From positions 124,001-188,000 of the forward strand of contig NZ_WHUT02000008.1 of the NCBI RefSeq assembly GCF_009380135.2: a DNA stretch of 64,000 nucleotides, in the 5' to 3' direction. Numbering within the stretch: the stretch's first letter is position 1; each line of letters opens with the position of its first letter. Of the stretch, positions 17,698 to 25,526 are shown one piece after another. This DNA is from Fertoeibacter niger (lineage in GTDB: Bacteria > Pseudomonadota > Alphaproteobacteria > Rhodobacterales > Rhodobacteraceae). The translations under genes were made by a program, and so were the position numbers. The notes beneath the pieces are model-generated. The model was not told where the DNA came from and ran no database searches. It worked only from the letters and a program-made list of their open reading frames with translations.

Positions 17698-18497
17698 GGC
17701 CAGACCGCGTGGAAATGATGCACCGGGCCATGGCCCCGTCCGATGGCCAGCCGGTCTGCCGCCGCTATCGCGCGCTGCAACCAGCCATGGGCACGGGCAA
17801 CGGCGGCGGGCAGCGCCTGCCCCAGCGCCAGTTCCGCCGCTATGGCCGCCGACAACGTGCAGCCGGTGCCATGCGTGTTGCGCGTGGCGATGCGCGGCGC
17901 CGACAGTTCAATCACCCCATCGGCAGAGATGAGCAGATCGGTGCAGACCGCGCCCACCGCATGCCCGCCTTTCATCAGCACCGCCGCCGGCCCCAGCGCA
18001 AGCAACGCCCTGCCCTGGGCTGCGGCCTCGGCAGTGGTGCGGGCGCAGGTGGTGTGCAGCAGCCGGGCGGCCTCGGGCAGGTTGGGCGTCAACAAAGTGG
18101 CGCGGGGCAGCAGGCGGGCCACAAGCGCCGCCACCGCATCATCCTGCAACAGCATGGCACCTGATTTGGCGACCATTACCGGATCAAGCACCAGCGGCGC
18201 GGAACATGCCGCCAACGCATCGGCCACGGTCACTACCCCCGCCGCCTGCCCCAGCATGCCGATCTTCACCGAATCGGGCGGAATGTCGGCCAGCACTGCC
18301 GCAATCTGCGCAGCCAGCATCGGAAGTCCGACCATTTGCACGGAACTGACTGCGCAGGTGTTCTGCGCCGTGATCGCGGTAATGGCCGATGTGCCGAAGA
18401 CACCAAGGGCGGAAAAGGTTTTCAGATCGGCCTGAATGCCTGCCCCGCCACCGGAATCGGAGCCCGCAATGGTCAGCGCGGTCTTGGTCTGCGTCAT
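17694..18497 (-). CDS. thiD: HMP / HMP-phosphate kinase ThiD
   Basis: 267-residue kinase phosphorylating HMP twice. GSDSGGGAGIQADLK at 12-26, LVLDPVMVAKSG in the middle, and the catalytic NTHGTGCTLSAA anion hole near the C-terminus. First gene of the thiamine operon, about 70 bp downstream of the TPP riboswitch. The ATG at 18497 places the signature at the usual distance; a start at 18515 would add six residues. Confidence 0.93.
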   Translation of the reverse strand: MTQTKTALTIAGSDSGGGAGIQADLKTFSALGVFGTSAITAITAQNTCAVSSVQMVGLPMLAAQIAAVLADIPPDSVKIGMLGQAAGVVTVADALAACSAPLVLDPVMVAKSGAMLLQDDAVAALVARLLPRATLLTPNLPEAARLLHTTCARTTAEAAAQGRALLALGPAAVLMKGGHAVGAVCTDLLISADGVIELSAPRIATRNTHGTGCTLSAAIAAELALGQALPAAVARAHGWLQRAIAAADRLAIGRGHGPVHHFHAVWP

Positions 18498-18563
18498 CTC
18501 GCCCCTCATTTCCACATGGCTTTGGAAACAGGGAAAGACAGACGCTTGCGCGCCAGCCCATGC

Positions 18564-18648
<85 letters not shown>

Positions 18649-18692
18649 TATGACGTGACGCTAGCAGCGGGTGGCGCGCGGCGCAAGTGTGG

Positions 18693-19373
18693 TCAAAGCG
18701 GGGTTATGAACAGCGCGCTGACACCCGGCACCTCGGCACGGCAAAGGCGTTGCAACGTGTCAAGCAGATGAGTGCGGACGTAAGAGCCATGAAACCGGCT
18801 GGGCGCAACCAGTGTCAGCGTATCGGAATCCTCGGATTCCAGCACCAGTGGTTGCACCCATGCCGCATGCAGGGCTGGCTGTTCGGCCCGGAACCGATCC
18901 GAGATGCGCGCCCACCGACCCTCGGCCGGTGCGATGGGCGCCGGTGCGGGAAACGGGATGATGTTGAGGTCTGTCCCTGCGGGGACAGGGCCCGCCAGCC
19001 GGTCGGAAAGATCGCTGCCAACCGCCGCCCAATGGCTTTGCGTCGATGTGAGGATGGCGGGAAGGTTCAGCGCATAGCTGCTGACATGGCCACGCGCGCC
19101 CTGCCGCCGCAGCACCAGCCAGCCCAGATCGCGCAGCCGCGCCATTTCGCGTTTCACGGTGCGCTCATCCACCGACCAGAGCCGGGCGATTTCGCGCTGC
19201 CCCACGGCCAGTTCGTCGCGCGCCCAGTTGTAGCGCGCCGTGATGAGTGTGATCAGACGCAGGGCCAGCCGCTGCGCCACCTTGTCGCCCGCAAGACCAT
19301 GTGCGCCAATGGCGCTGATGATATCATATTTCCGCGCCGAGGCACCCTGCCCCACCGGTCGTGTCACTGCCAT
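18693..19373 (-). CDS. DnaA-like plasmid replication initiator
   Basis: 226-residue protein. Residues about 54-92 are a winged helix-turn-helix (GQREIARLWSVDERTVKREMARLRDLGWLV). After a linker, residues about 153-212 resemble DnaA domain I (WARISDRFRAEQPALHAAW, LTLVAPSRFHGSYVRTHLL), i.e. the part of DnaA named DnaA_N, without the AAA+ and DnaA-box domains. This combination beside parA/parB genes is the DnaA-like replicon type described in Rhodobacterales plasmids. The gene body contains one of four partition-like palindromes, translated as VPAGT at 130-134. The region between this gene and parA, with repeats, is the probable origin. Confidence 0.8.
   Translation of the reverse strand: MAVTRPVGQGASARKYDIISAIGAHGLAGDKVAQRLALRLITLITARYNWARDELAVGQREIARLWSVDERTVKREMARLRDLGWLVLRRQGARGHVSSYALNLPAILTSTQSHWAAVGSDLSDRLAGPVPAGTDLNIIPFPAPAPIAPAEGRWARISDRFRAEQPALHAAWVQPLVLESEDSDTLTLVAPSRFHGSYVRTHLLDTLQRLCRAEVPGVSALFITPL
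18971..18988. repeat. parS-like palindrome 1 (inside the initiator gene)
   Basis: CTGTCCCTGCGGGGACAG, 7-bp perfect arms around TGCG. One of four copies of the consensus TGTCCCYGCKGGGACA found between 18.97 and 21.23 kb and not noticed elsewhere in the window. In frame on the minus strand it encodes VPAGT. Confidence 0.75.
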
Positions 19374-19575
19374 GGCTGCCCCGCCTGCCGGCCTTTACCG
19401 GCTGATACATTCCGAAGTCCCGTGCCTCGGTTACTCAGGATGAGGGCGCCGGGGTCAACCAACGCTTTTCACCTGATGTCAGCAATTAGCGTTTTGTTTT
19501 GCGATTCTGTCAAGGGGCTGTGCGCGACGGCTTCTTCGCCTCCCCTGCCCATTCAAAATTTATGGTCATACAGGT

Positions 19576-19625
19576 ATTGGGGGACATACAGGTTGTCCCC
19601 CAATTGCGCAGAATTGTCCCCCAAT
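19576..19625. repeat. Iteron-like 12-bp repeats TTGTCCCCCAAT
   Basis: Two direct copies of TTGTCCCCCAAT start at 19593 and 19614, exactly 21 bp (two helical turns) apart, and an inverted copy ATTGGGGGACAT lies at 19576-19587. Phased repeats next to an initiator gene suggest initiator-binding iterons. The repeat shares TTGTCCCC with half of the partition-like palindromes. Confidence 0.6.
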
Positions 19626-19733
19626 AGATGTGCCTCGGTGGCAACCGTGTCACCTAATAGTTGGTGGTCCTGCGCAAGTGTCTAGCGCGCAACCGATTCG
19701 CGCCTTCGCCGCATGAAAACATGGCGCAAGGGC

Positions 19734-19751
19734 CTGTCCCTGCGGGGACGG
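19734..19751. repeat. parS-like palindrome 2 (intergenic)
   Basis: CTGTCCCTGCGGGGACGG, matching palindrome 1 in 17 of 18 positions. It lies about 100 bp upstream of the parA start and is the only intergenic copy, so it is the best placed to act on parA expression as well as partition. Confidence 0.7.
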
Positions 19752-19851
19752 AGGCAGTCGACATGTTCACAATATTGCCTTTTGCATTTCCTGTAAATTC
19801 AGCGTAAATGAGAAAACGCCGCTGATTAGCGTTGATTTGACAGGAGCGCGG

Positions 19852-21156
19852 ATGTTCACGCATGACGACCTGGCCCGGTTGCAGGCCCAATCGCTGAAGA
19901 TGCAGGGCTGGATCCGGCAGCAGACCTATTCGCCGGAGATGGAAAAGACCCTGCGCCGCTTTTCAAGCTGGGAGCTGGGAGAGCTGATCTTCAAGGTCAA
20001 CCAATCCACCCTGCGGGGCCGCATGGCGATGGACCCATCGCTGCCTCAGGGCATTGTCGAGGCCGATGGCCGCCAGCACTGGTATACGCTGGAAGAGATC
20101 AACGAAATTCGCCGCAGGCTGAAGATCAACCGGCGCAGCCTGCTGCCGCCGCGCCCTGCGGGCAAGCGGGCGATCCGGGCGGCGGTGGCGAATTTCAAGG
20201 GCGGTGCCGGCAAATCCACCGTGGCGCTGCATTTCGCGCATGCGGCCGCACTGGATGGCTACCGTGTGCTGGCGGTGGATTTCGACCCGCAGGCGACGCT
20301 TTCGCACAGCATGGGTCTGTCAGACGTTTCCGAAGAATTCACCGTCTGGGGCATCATGGCGCGCGACCTGATCCGCGAGACAGAGCGGATGAACGCCGCC
20401 GCGCGGGGGGCCGAAAGCGGCACTACCCTGCCCCAGCGCCGCCTGCCCGCCGCGATCACGGATATGGGGTTGGCCGACCTGCGCGGATCGGATTTCATCA
20501 AGCCCACAAGCTGGCCCACCATCGACATCATTCCCAGCTGTGCCAACGCGGCCTTTGTCGAATTCGCCAGCGCGCAATACCGGCACCTGAACCCGGAGTG
20601 GTCGTTCTTTGCAGCCGTGTCGCGCTATCTGGATACACTGGCCGCCGATGCCTATGACATCGTGATCTTCGATTGCCCGCCCGCCATCGGCTATCAGTCG
20701 ATGAACGCGGTGTTTGCGGCGGATGTGCTGTATGTGCCCTCTGGCCCTGGCTATTGGGAGTATGACAGCACGACATCCTTCATCGGGCAATTGTCCGAGG
20801 CGCTGGCCGATCTTTCGCAATTTTCGGCGCTTGTCCCCGCGGGGACAATGAAGCTGCCCAAGGCGTTTCTGGACCTGCGGTTTCTGCTGACGCGGTATGA
20901 GCCGAACAACGATCTGCACCGCGCGATGTATGCCGCGTTCAAGAAAGTGTTCGAGGGCAGGGTGACGGACAACCCGATCGAGATGACCCGCGCGGTGGAG
21001 CAGTCGGGCCGTTTCCTGTCGTCGATCTATGAGACGGATTACCGCGCGATGACCCGTGAAACCTGGCGGCGCGCGCGGCTGTCGTTTGACAAGGCCTATG
21101 AGGAATTTCGCGGCCATCTGGTGGCCGCCTGGGATCAGATGGAGGATGAGGCATGA
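19852..21156 (+). CDS. parA: ParA/RepA-type plasmid partition ATPase
   Basis: 434-residue partition ATPase with an N-terminal HTH-like extension (residues 1-100, including QHWYTLEEINEIRRRLKINR) and a deviant Walker A motif KGGAGKST at 116-123; DFDPQATLS (143-151) and IFDCPPAIG (272-280) give the Walker A'/B elements. The extension is typical of RepA/SopA class ParA proteins that also repress their own promoter. The ATG at 19852 has GGAG six bases upstream; an in-frame TTG at 19837 is less likely. A perfect 18-bp palindrome inside the gene is read as VPAGT (328-332). Overlaps parB by ATGA. Confidence 0.92.
   Translation: MFTHDDLARLQAQSLKMQGWIRQQTYSPEMEKTLRRFSSWELGELIFKVNQSTLRGRMAMDPSLPQGIVEADGRQHWYTLEEINEIRRRLKINRRSLLPPRPAGKRAIRAAVANFKGGAGKSTVALHFAHAAALDGYRVLAVDFDPQATLSHSMGLSDVSEEFTVWGIMARDLIRETERMNAAARGAESGTTLPQRRLPAAITDMGLADLRGSDFIKPTSWPTIDIIPSCANAAFVEFASAQYRHLNPEWSFFAAVSRYLDTLAADAYDIVIFDCPPAIGYQSMNAVFAADVLYVPSGPGYWEYDSTTSFIGQLSEALADLSQFSALVPAGTMKLPKAFLDLRFLLTRYEPNNDLHRAMYAAFKKVFEGRVTDNPIEMTRAVEQSGRFLSSIYETDYRAMTRETWRRARLSFDKAYEEFRGHLVAAWDQMEDEA
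20831..20848. repeat. parS-like palindrome 3 (inside parA, perfect)
   Basis: TTGTCCCCGCGGGGACAA, a fully symmetric 18-bp palindrome. It is the strongest of the four copies and lies in frame within parA, encoding VPAGT. Confidence 0.75.
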
Positions 21157-22253
21157 CAAAACGGCGGATGTTCGACATCGACTTTCCCGAAGGTGCGGAT
21201 GAGCCCCCGGTTGTCCCCGCTGGGACAGAGACGCGGCGTGGCCCGATGGCGGCGGCGATCACCGAAAACGCCACCGCGCTGCGCGAGCGCCAGCAGGCCG
21301 AGGCACTGATCCGCGACGAAAATGATCGGCTGGCGCATGAATTGGTGCGGCTTAAAAAGCTGGGCCTGATCGTCGATCTGATTCCGCTGGACGCGATCCG
21401 CACCACGAAGCTGACGCGCGACCGTGCCTCGGGCCGTGACCCCGAGCTTGACGAGCTGAAGGAATCGATCAAGGCGGTTGGCCTGTCGAATCCCATCCGG
21501 GTCGAGGCGGGTGAGGGCGGGTTTGAACTGGTGCAGGGCTTTCGCCGTCTGGCCGCCTATGCCGAACTGCATGCCGAAACCGGTGATGCGCGTTATGCGA
21601 CCATACCCGCCGGGCTGCTTGCCAAGGGCGAAACGCTGGAGTCGCTGTATCGTCGGATGGTGGATGAAAATCTGGTGCGGCGCGACATTTCCTTTGCCGA
21701 AATGGCGCAACTTGCGCGTGCCTATCTGGCTGATCCTGATACCGGCGTGACCGATCTGGATCAGGCGATTGCCACGCTTTATGGATCTGCCGGGCGGCAG
21801 AAGCGGGTTTACATCCGCAACTTCGCGGCCTTGTTGGACCGGATTGGCGGGCATCTGGCGCATCCGCATGCGCTGCCGCGCGCGCTTGGCCTTGCGCTGT
21901 TGAAGCGGATTGACCGCGAGCCGGGCGCGGGGTCGGCATTGCAACGGCTGCTGGCCGCCCGGCCAGCCCGCAGCGAGGACGAAGAGCTTGCAATCCTGCG
22001 CGACTTTGCCGATGGGGCAGGGGGCGATGCCGAGGCCGTGGAAAAGCCACGCGGGCCAGCCAACCCCGCCGCCAAGACCAGCCTGCGCGTGACACGCGGT
22101 GGCGACGTGGCGCGCTGCACGGCAACGGATGGCCGGGTGGAATTGCGGATGGACCGCGACTTTTCCTCGATCGACCGTCACCGGCTGGAAGAGGCCGTCA
22201 CCGCATTTCTGAACGCGCTGGACGATGCGACGGGCAGGCCGCCGGGGCGCTGA
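21153..22253 (+). CDS. parB: ParB/RepB-type partition protein
   Basis: 366-residue CTP/DNA-binding partition protein. The ParB/Srx N domain lies at about residues 70-165 (LDELKESIKAVGLSNPIRV, ELVQGFRRLAAYAEL, RRMVDENLVRRDISFAEMAQLA) with the HTH region following (GSAGRQKRVYIRNFAALLDRI). Expected to bind the palindromic sites and stimulate the ParA ATPase. Palindrome 4 is translated as VPAGT at residues 21-25. Translationally coupled to parA (ATGA) and followed by a strong hairpin. Confidence 0.92.
   Translation: MTKRRMFDIDFPEGADEPPVVPAGTETRRGPMAAAITENATALRERQQAEALIRDENDRLAHELVRLKKLGLIVDLIPLDAIRTTKLTRDRASGRDPELDELKESIKAVGLSNPIRVEAGEGGFELVQGFRRLAAYAELHAETGDARYATIPAGLLAKGETLESLYRRMVDENLVRRDISFAEMAQLARAYLADPDTGVTDLDQAIATLYGSAGRQKRVYIRNFAALLDRIGGHLAHPHALPRALGLALLKRIDREPGAGSALQRLLAARPARSEDEELAILRDFADGAGGDAEAVEKPRGPANPAAKTSLRVTRGGDVARCTATDGRVELRMDRDFSSIDRHRLEEAVTAFLNALDDATGRPPGR
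21211..21228. repeat. parS-like palindrome 4 (inside parB)
   Basis: TTGTCCCCGCTGGGACAG, the same motif with imperfect arms near the 5' end of parB. In frame it encodes VPAGT. Confidence 0.7.
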
Positions 22254-22258
22254 TCAGG

Positions 22259-22287
22259 TCACACCCGGCGCTTCGGGCCGGGTGTGA
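22259..22287 (+). terminator. Hairpin after parB
   Basis: Perfect 11-bp stem TCACACCCGGC / GCCGGGTGTGA with a GCTTCGG loop, 6 bp downstream of the parB stop. No T-run follows, so it may be a processing/stabilising hairpin or an atypical terminator for the parAB transcript. Confidence 0.6.
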
Positions 22288-22469
22288 GGTCAGCAAGCGC
22301 GTCACGCGCACATCCGGGGCAGGGATCAGCCAAAATTGTCTCTGCACGGCCCAACGGGTGCTGCGCATTCCTGCCCTGCTGCGGCACAGGCAGCGCCGGT
22401 GCATCGTTGGGCAAATTGGCCGCGAACAAGTCATCCATGTAGTGCGCAAAATGAATGTTTTATGCGTAT

Positions 22470-22600
22470 TTTGATCCGCTGCCTGTGATGCCGTCTGGTG
22501 AAATTCCAGAACCGCCAAAGTCATTCAAATGCGGGCGTGACTGCAACGGTGCGCAGGCACGGTGGCGAGATGTCCGAAGAAGTGGCGGATCAGGTGCCGC
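22470..22600 (+). ncRNA. Possible cobalamin-riboswitch-like element, orphan
   Basis: In the 403-bp gap between parB and the DJ-1 gene. Plus-strand order: GGTGAAATTCC at 22497-22507, CTGCAACGGT at 22541-22550, and AGTGGCGGATCAGGTGCC at 22571-22588. These resemble, in order, the GGTGaaAaTCC, CGCaACtGT and B12-box (AGyCmGGAtACCTGCC) elements of cobalamin riboswitches, but with mismatches, notably in the B12 box and in the missing AGGGAA block. A hairpin GGCCCTTC/GAAGGGCC follows at 22611-22643. No plus-strand gene lies downstream, so if real it is an orphan or a remnant. The rest of the gap shows no gene. Confidence 0.33.
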
Positions 22601-22656
22601 CGCAGGTTTTGGCCCTTCCGCACCCCGAACGCGCAGAAGGGCCGCAGGCAGCCGAT

Positions 22657-23244
22657 TCAGCTATGGGAAATCTGGGTTCCCAGCACCTTCAGGCATTCGC
22701 GCATGAAGGCGGCAAGCCCGGTCCAGCCCTTTGCCGAAACCATCGTGCCGTCGACATAGGCCTCGTCGGGTGCCACGTCGATATAGGTGCCGCCGGCCAG
22801 GATCACTTCCGGCTCACAGGCCCCAAGTGCCGCGACCTTCTTGCCGCGCACCACGCCGTCAACGGCAACAAGGATCTGCACCCCGTGGCAGATCGTGAAG
22901 ATCGGCTTTTGCGCGTCGTGGAAGTGGCGCACCATGGCCTGAATGCGCTTGTCGGTGCGGATGTATTCCGGGCCGCGCCCGCCGGCACAATAGACCGCGT
23001 CATACTCCTCGACCACCACTTCCGAGAATGTCTTGTTGATCTCGATCAGATGGCCAAAACGCTCGATATAGGTCTGGTGGCCCTCGAAATCATGCAGCGA
23101 GCTTTGGATGCGCTGGCCCTTTTTCTTGTCGGGGCAGATCACGTGGACAGTGTGGCCCACGGCCTCCATCCCCTGCTGGAACACAAAGATTTCGTATTCT
23201 TCGGTGAACTCGCCGCAAAGCATGAGGATTTTTTTACCGGGCAT
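22657..23244 (-). CDS. DJ-1/PfpI family protein
   Basis: 195-residue class I glutamine-amidotransferase-like protein. The nucleophile elbow ICHGVQ places the reactive cysteine at C119 with H120 next to it, and the acidic partner is likely in GEFTEEYE near residue 15. These proteins act as stress chaperones, glyoxalase-like or deglycase-like enzymes; the precise role is disputed in the family. A strong AAAGGAG ribosome site precedes the ATG. Upstream, in the same direction, is the GntR gene (119 bp away), so the two could be co-transcribed. Confidence 0.85.
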   Translation of the reverse strand: MPGKKILMLCGEFTEEYEIFVFQQGMEAVGHTVHVICPDKKKGQRIQSSLHDFEGHQTYIERFGHLIEINKTFSEVVVEEYDAVYCAGGRGPEYIRTDKRIQAMVRHFHDAQKPIFTICHGVQILVAVDGVVRGKKVAALGACEPEVILAGGTYIDVAPDEAYVDGTMVSAKGWTGLAAFMRECLKVLGTQISHS

Positions 23245-23363
23245 TCAGAGACTCCTTTGGAATGGCAAGGCGGGGTGCAGTTGAGCATCAGGACAGCGCA
23301 TCGGTGGCGCGGCCCGTCGCGGCTGTTTCGGAACAATCTGCGGCACAGGCGGGGTGCCCATGA

Positions 23364-24053
23364 TCATTCGAACGCAGACAGCAGCCGGTCGCGCGAGCGC
23401 AGGATGTGGTTGCGCATCGCCGCCTCGGCGGCCAAGGGGTCGCCGGCACGAAACGCCACCAGCAGATCCTCATGCTCTTCCAGCGCCTCCTGGGTGACGC
23501 GGGTGTGGAACATCAGGCGGAAGATGTGCAGATGCACATGCTGGTTGAACAGGGTCGAGCGGATCACCTCGTTCCCGGCAATCTTCAGGATCGCATCGTG
23601 AAAGTCGGCATCCGCCCGGGCAAAACGGGAATAGCGGCTGGTCCGGTCAACCGGGGCGTCACCGTGCCCCATGTCAGCTGCGGCATCCTCCAGCAGTTTC
23701 AGCGTATCCGTGGTCATGTTGAGCGCGGCCAGCCGTGCGCCCTCAGGCTCCAGCAGCAGGCGGAATGTGTAAAGGTCGTCGAACTGTTTGCGCGTCAATT
23801 GCGGGGCTGCGGAATAGCCGATCAGATGCGCCTTGCGCACCAAGCCTTCACGTTCCAGCAGCGACAGCGCCTCACGCACCGGGGTCGGTGAAACATCCAG
23901 ATCGCGGGCAATCACATCAATCGGGATACGCGCACCCGGGGCGATTTCCAGCGACATCAGGCGTTCATAGATGTTGTCATAGACGCCATCGACGATGCTT
24001 GCGGGGCGCAGGGATGCCGTCCGCTTGCCTGCCCGATCCGCTGCCATTCCCAT
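23364..24053 (-). CDS. GntR-family regulator (FadR/FCD type)
   Basis: 229 residues: winged HTH at about 25-90 (VYDNIYERLMSLEIAPGARIPIDVIARDLDVSPTPVREALSLLEREGLV) and an all-helical FCD ligand domain with conserved histidines (DFHDAILKIAGN, HVHLHIFRL, EEHEDLLVAFRAGD). Divergent from the Fe-ADH/ALDH/hydrolase operon, which it probably controls. The ATG at 24053 is used; the open frame extends upstream but has no domain match there. Confidence 0.88.
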   Translation of the reverse strand: MGMAADRAGKRTASLRPASIVDGVYDNIYERLMSLEIAPGARIPIDVIARDLDVSPTPVREALSLLEREGLVRKAHLIGYSAAPQLTRKQFDDLYTFRLLLEPEGARLAALNMTTDTLKLLEDAAADMGHGDAPVDRTSRYSRFARADADFHDAILKIAGNEVIRSTLFNQHVHLHIFRLMFHTRVTQEALEEHEDLLVAFRAGDPLAAEAAMRNHILRSRDRLLSAFE

Positions 24054-24130
24054 TCCGACACCCCGGCATCTTCGACTTGACACAACGCTTTGAGTCGCAA
24101 ATATGGTATCAAATGTCAAACATAATATCA

Positions 24131-24144
24131 TATACGATCCGATA
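24131..24144. promoter_or_regulatory. Candidate GntR operator in the divergent promoter region
   Basis: The 262-bp intergenic region 24054-24315 is unusually AT-rich around 24100-24155. Within it TATACGATCCGATA is partly symmetric (TATnnGATCnnATA). Its position between gntR and the dehydrogenase operon is right for an operator, but the symmetry is weak and no second copy was found. Confidence 0.3.
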
Positions 24145-24315
24145 TAGGATTTGGATGACCACCTCAAACCCTGATCTTCCATGGCTGGCTGCGTTGATAC
24201 TGCTGGCATGGTTCCGGTGCAGGACCGGCGTGGTGGCCACGACGTGCCAGACAACGTGATGAACTGAATGCAGGCCCGGCAGGCCACCTGACCCCGAACC
24301 AAAGGATACGGAACC

Positions 24316-25515
24316 ATGGACCATTTCGGCACGATCAGGGCCCCGCGCGAGATCCTCTTCGGGTCTGGCCAGCGTCGGGCACTTGGCACGGTGGCGGCCC
24401 GGCTGGGCAAACGCGCGCTGGTCGTCACAGATGCACGGCTGGCGGGGGATGCCGATTTTCTTGCCATGATGGAGGATCTGGCCAAGGCTGGCCTGACCTT
24501 GCGCATCGAGGCGGGCACCTTGCCCGATGTGCCGGTGGATTCAGCCGTCAGTGCTGCCGAGGCTGCACGGGGCTTTGCCCCAAATCTGGTGATCGCGGTG
24601 GGCGGCGGGTCTTGCCTTGACATGGCGAAATGCATGGCTTTGCTGATTGCGCATGGCGGGCGGCCACAGGATTACTATGGCGAGCTGAAGGTGCCCGGTC
24701 CGGTGCTGCCGCTGATTGCCATCCCCACCACCGCCGGCACGGGGTCTGAGGTGACGCCGGTGGCCGTGTTGTCGGATGCCGAGCGCAGCCTGAAAGTGGG
24801 AATCTCCAGCCCATATCTGATACCCACCGTGGCGATCTGCGACCCCGATCTGACGCTGACCTGCCCGCCCGGCCTCACCGCCATTGCCGGGGCAGATGCG
24901 CTGACCCATGCCATCGAGGCCTTTACCGCCACCCGCCGCCCGGTGACGGCAGGGCTGACGCAAGAGCGGGTGTTCATCGGCAAGAACGCGATTTCCGACC
25001 AGTTCGCGCTGACGGCGATTTCCCTGCTGTGGCAGGGGTTGGAGGCGGCCTGCACCGACGGCGCAAACACCACCGCGCGCGCGCAGGTGATGCAGGGGGC
25101 GACCTTTGCCGGGTTGGCCTTTGGCGTGGCGGGAACGGCTGCGGCGCATGCCATACAATACCCGGTCGGCGCGCTGACCCATACACCGCACGGGCTGGGC
25201 GTGGCCTGTCTGATGCCCTGGGTCATGGAATGGAACCGCCCGGTGATCGGCACCGAACTGGCGCAGATCGCCAGCGTCATCGGTGTGGCAGATGCCGATG
25301 CGGTGATCCCGGCCATAGCCGGCCTGTTCGCCCGGATCGGCATTCCACCGACGCTGGCGGCACTTGGCCTGGACGAAGACCGCATTCCCTGGGTGGCCGA
25401 GCAATCCTGCGGGATCGAACGGCTGATACAGAACAACCCGCGGCCCATTCGCCGCGCCGAAATGGACCTTTTGCTGATTGCCGCGTTCAGCGGCGACCAC
25501 GGCGTGATCCGATAA
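24316..25515 (+). CDS. Iron-containing alcohol dehydrogenase (group III)
   Basis: 399-residue NAD(P)-dependent dehydrogenase. Coenzyme loop GGGSCLDMAK (96-105), TTAGTGSEVTP (138-148), and predicted Fe ligands D194 and H198 (GADALTHAIEAF), H279 and H293 (TPHGLG). Interconverts an alcohol and an aldehyde or semialdehyde. First gene of a tight operon with an aldehyde dehydrogenase (11 bp later) and a hydrolase, so the alcohol is probably oxidised through the aldehyde to an acid. Substrate unknown. Confidence 0.9.
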   Translation: MDHFGTIRAPREILFGSGQRRALGTVAARLGKRALVVTDARLAGDADFLAMMEDLAKAGLTLRIEAGTLPDVPVDSAVSAAEAARGFAPNLVIAVGGGSCLDMAKCMALLIAHGGRPQDYYGELKVPGPVLPLIAIPTTAGTGSEVTPVAVLSDAERSLKVGISSPYLIPTVAICDPDLTLTCPPGLTAIAGADALTHAIEAFTATRRPVTAGLTQERVFIGKNAISDQFALTAISLLWQGLEAACTDGANTTARAQVMQGATFAGLAFGVAGTAAAHAIQYPVGALTHTPHGLGVACLMPWVMEWNRPVIGTELAQIASVIGVADADAVIPAIAGLFARIGIPPTLAALGLDEDRIPWVAEQSCGIERLIQNNPRPIRRAEMDLLLIAAFSGDHGVIR

Positions 25516-25526
25516 CCGAAAGACAG

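Larger units (their letters stand above)
19374..19851. other. Probable replication origin / initiator-parA intergenic region
   Basis: 478 bp with no convincing gene between the divergent initiator and parA genes. It holds three copies of a 12-bp repeat (19576-19625), one palindrome (19734-19751), two direct copies of ATTAGCGTT (19485-19493 and 19825-19833), an AACGCT/AGCGTT inverted pair (19461 and 19488), and AT-rich stretches around 19484-19510 and 19760-19845 that stand out from the GC-rich surroundings. A possible parA promoter reads TTGCAT (19782) and TAAATG (19805) at 17-bp spacing. Together these are what a plasmid origin with divergent promoters would contain. Confidence 0.6.

Noticed and set aside
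19654-19890. 78-residue minus-strand frame in the origin region containing VPAGT
   Set aside because: VPAGT is produced by the palindrome itself; no ribosome site and it overlaps the start of parA. Kept only as part of the origin region.
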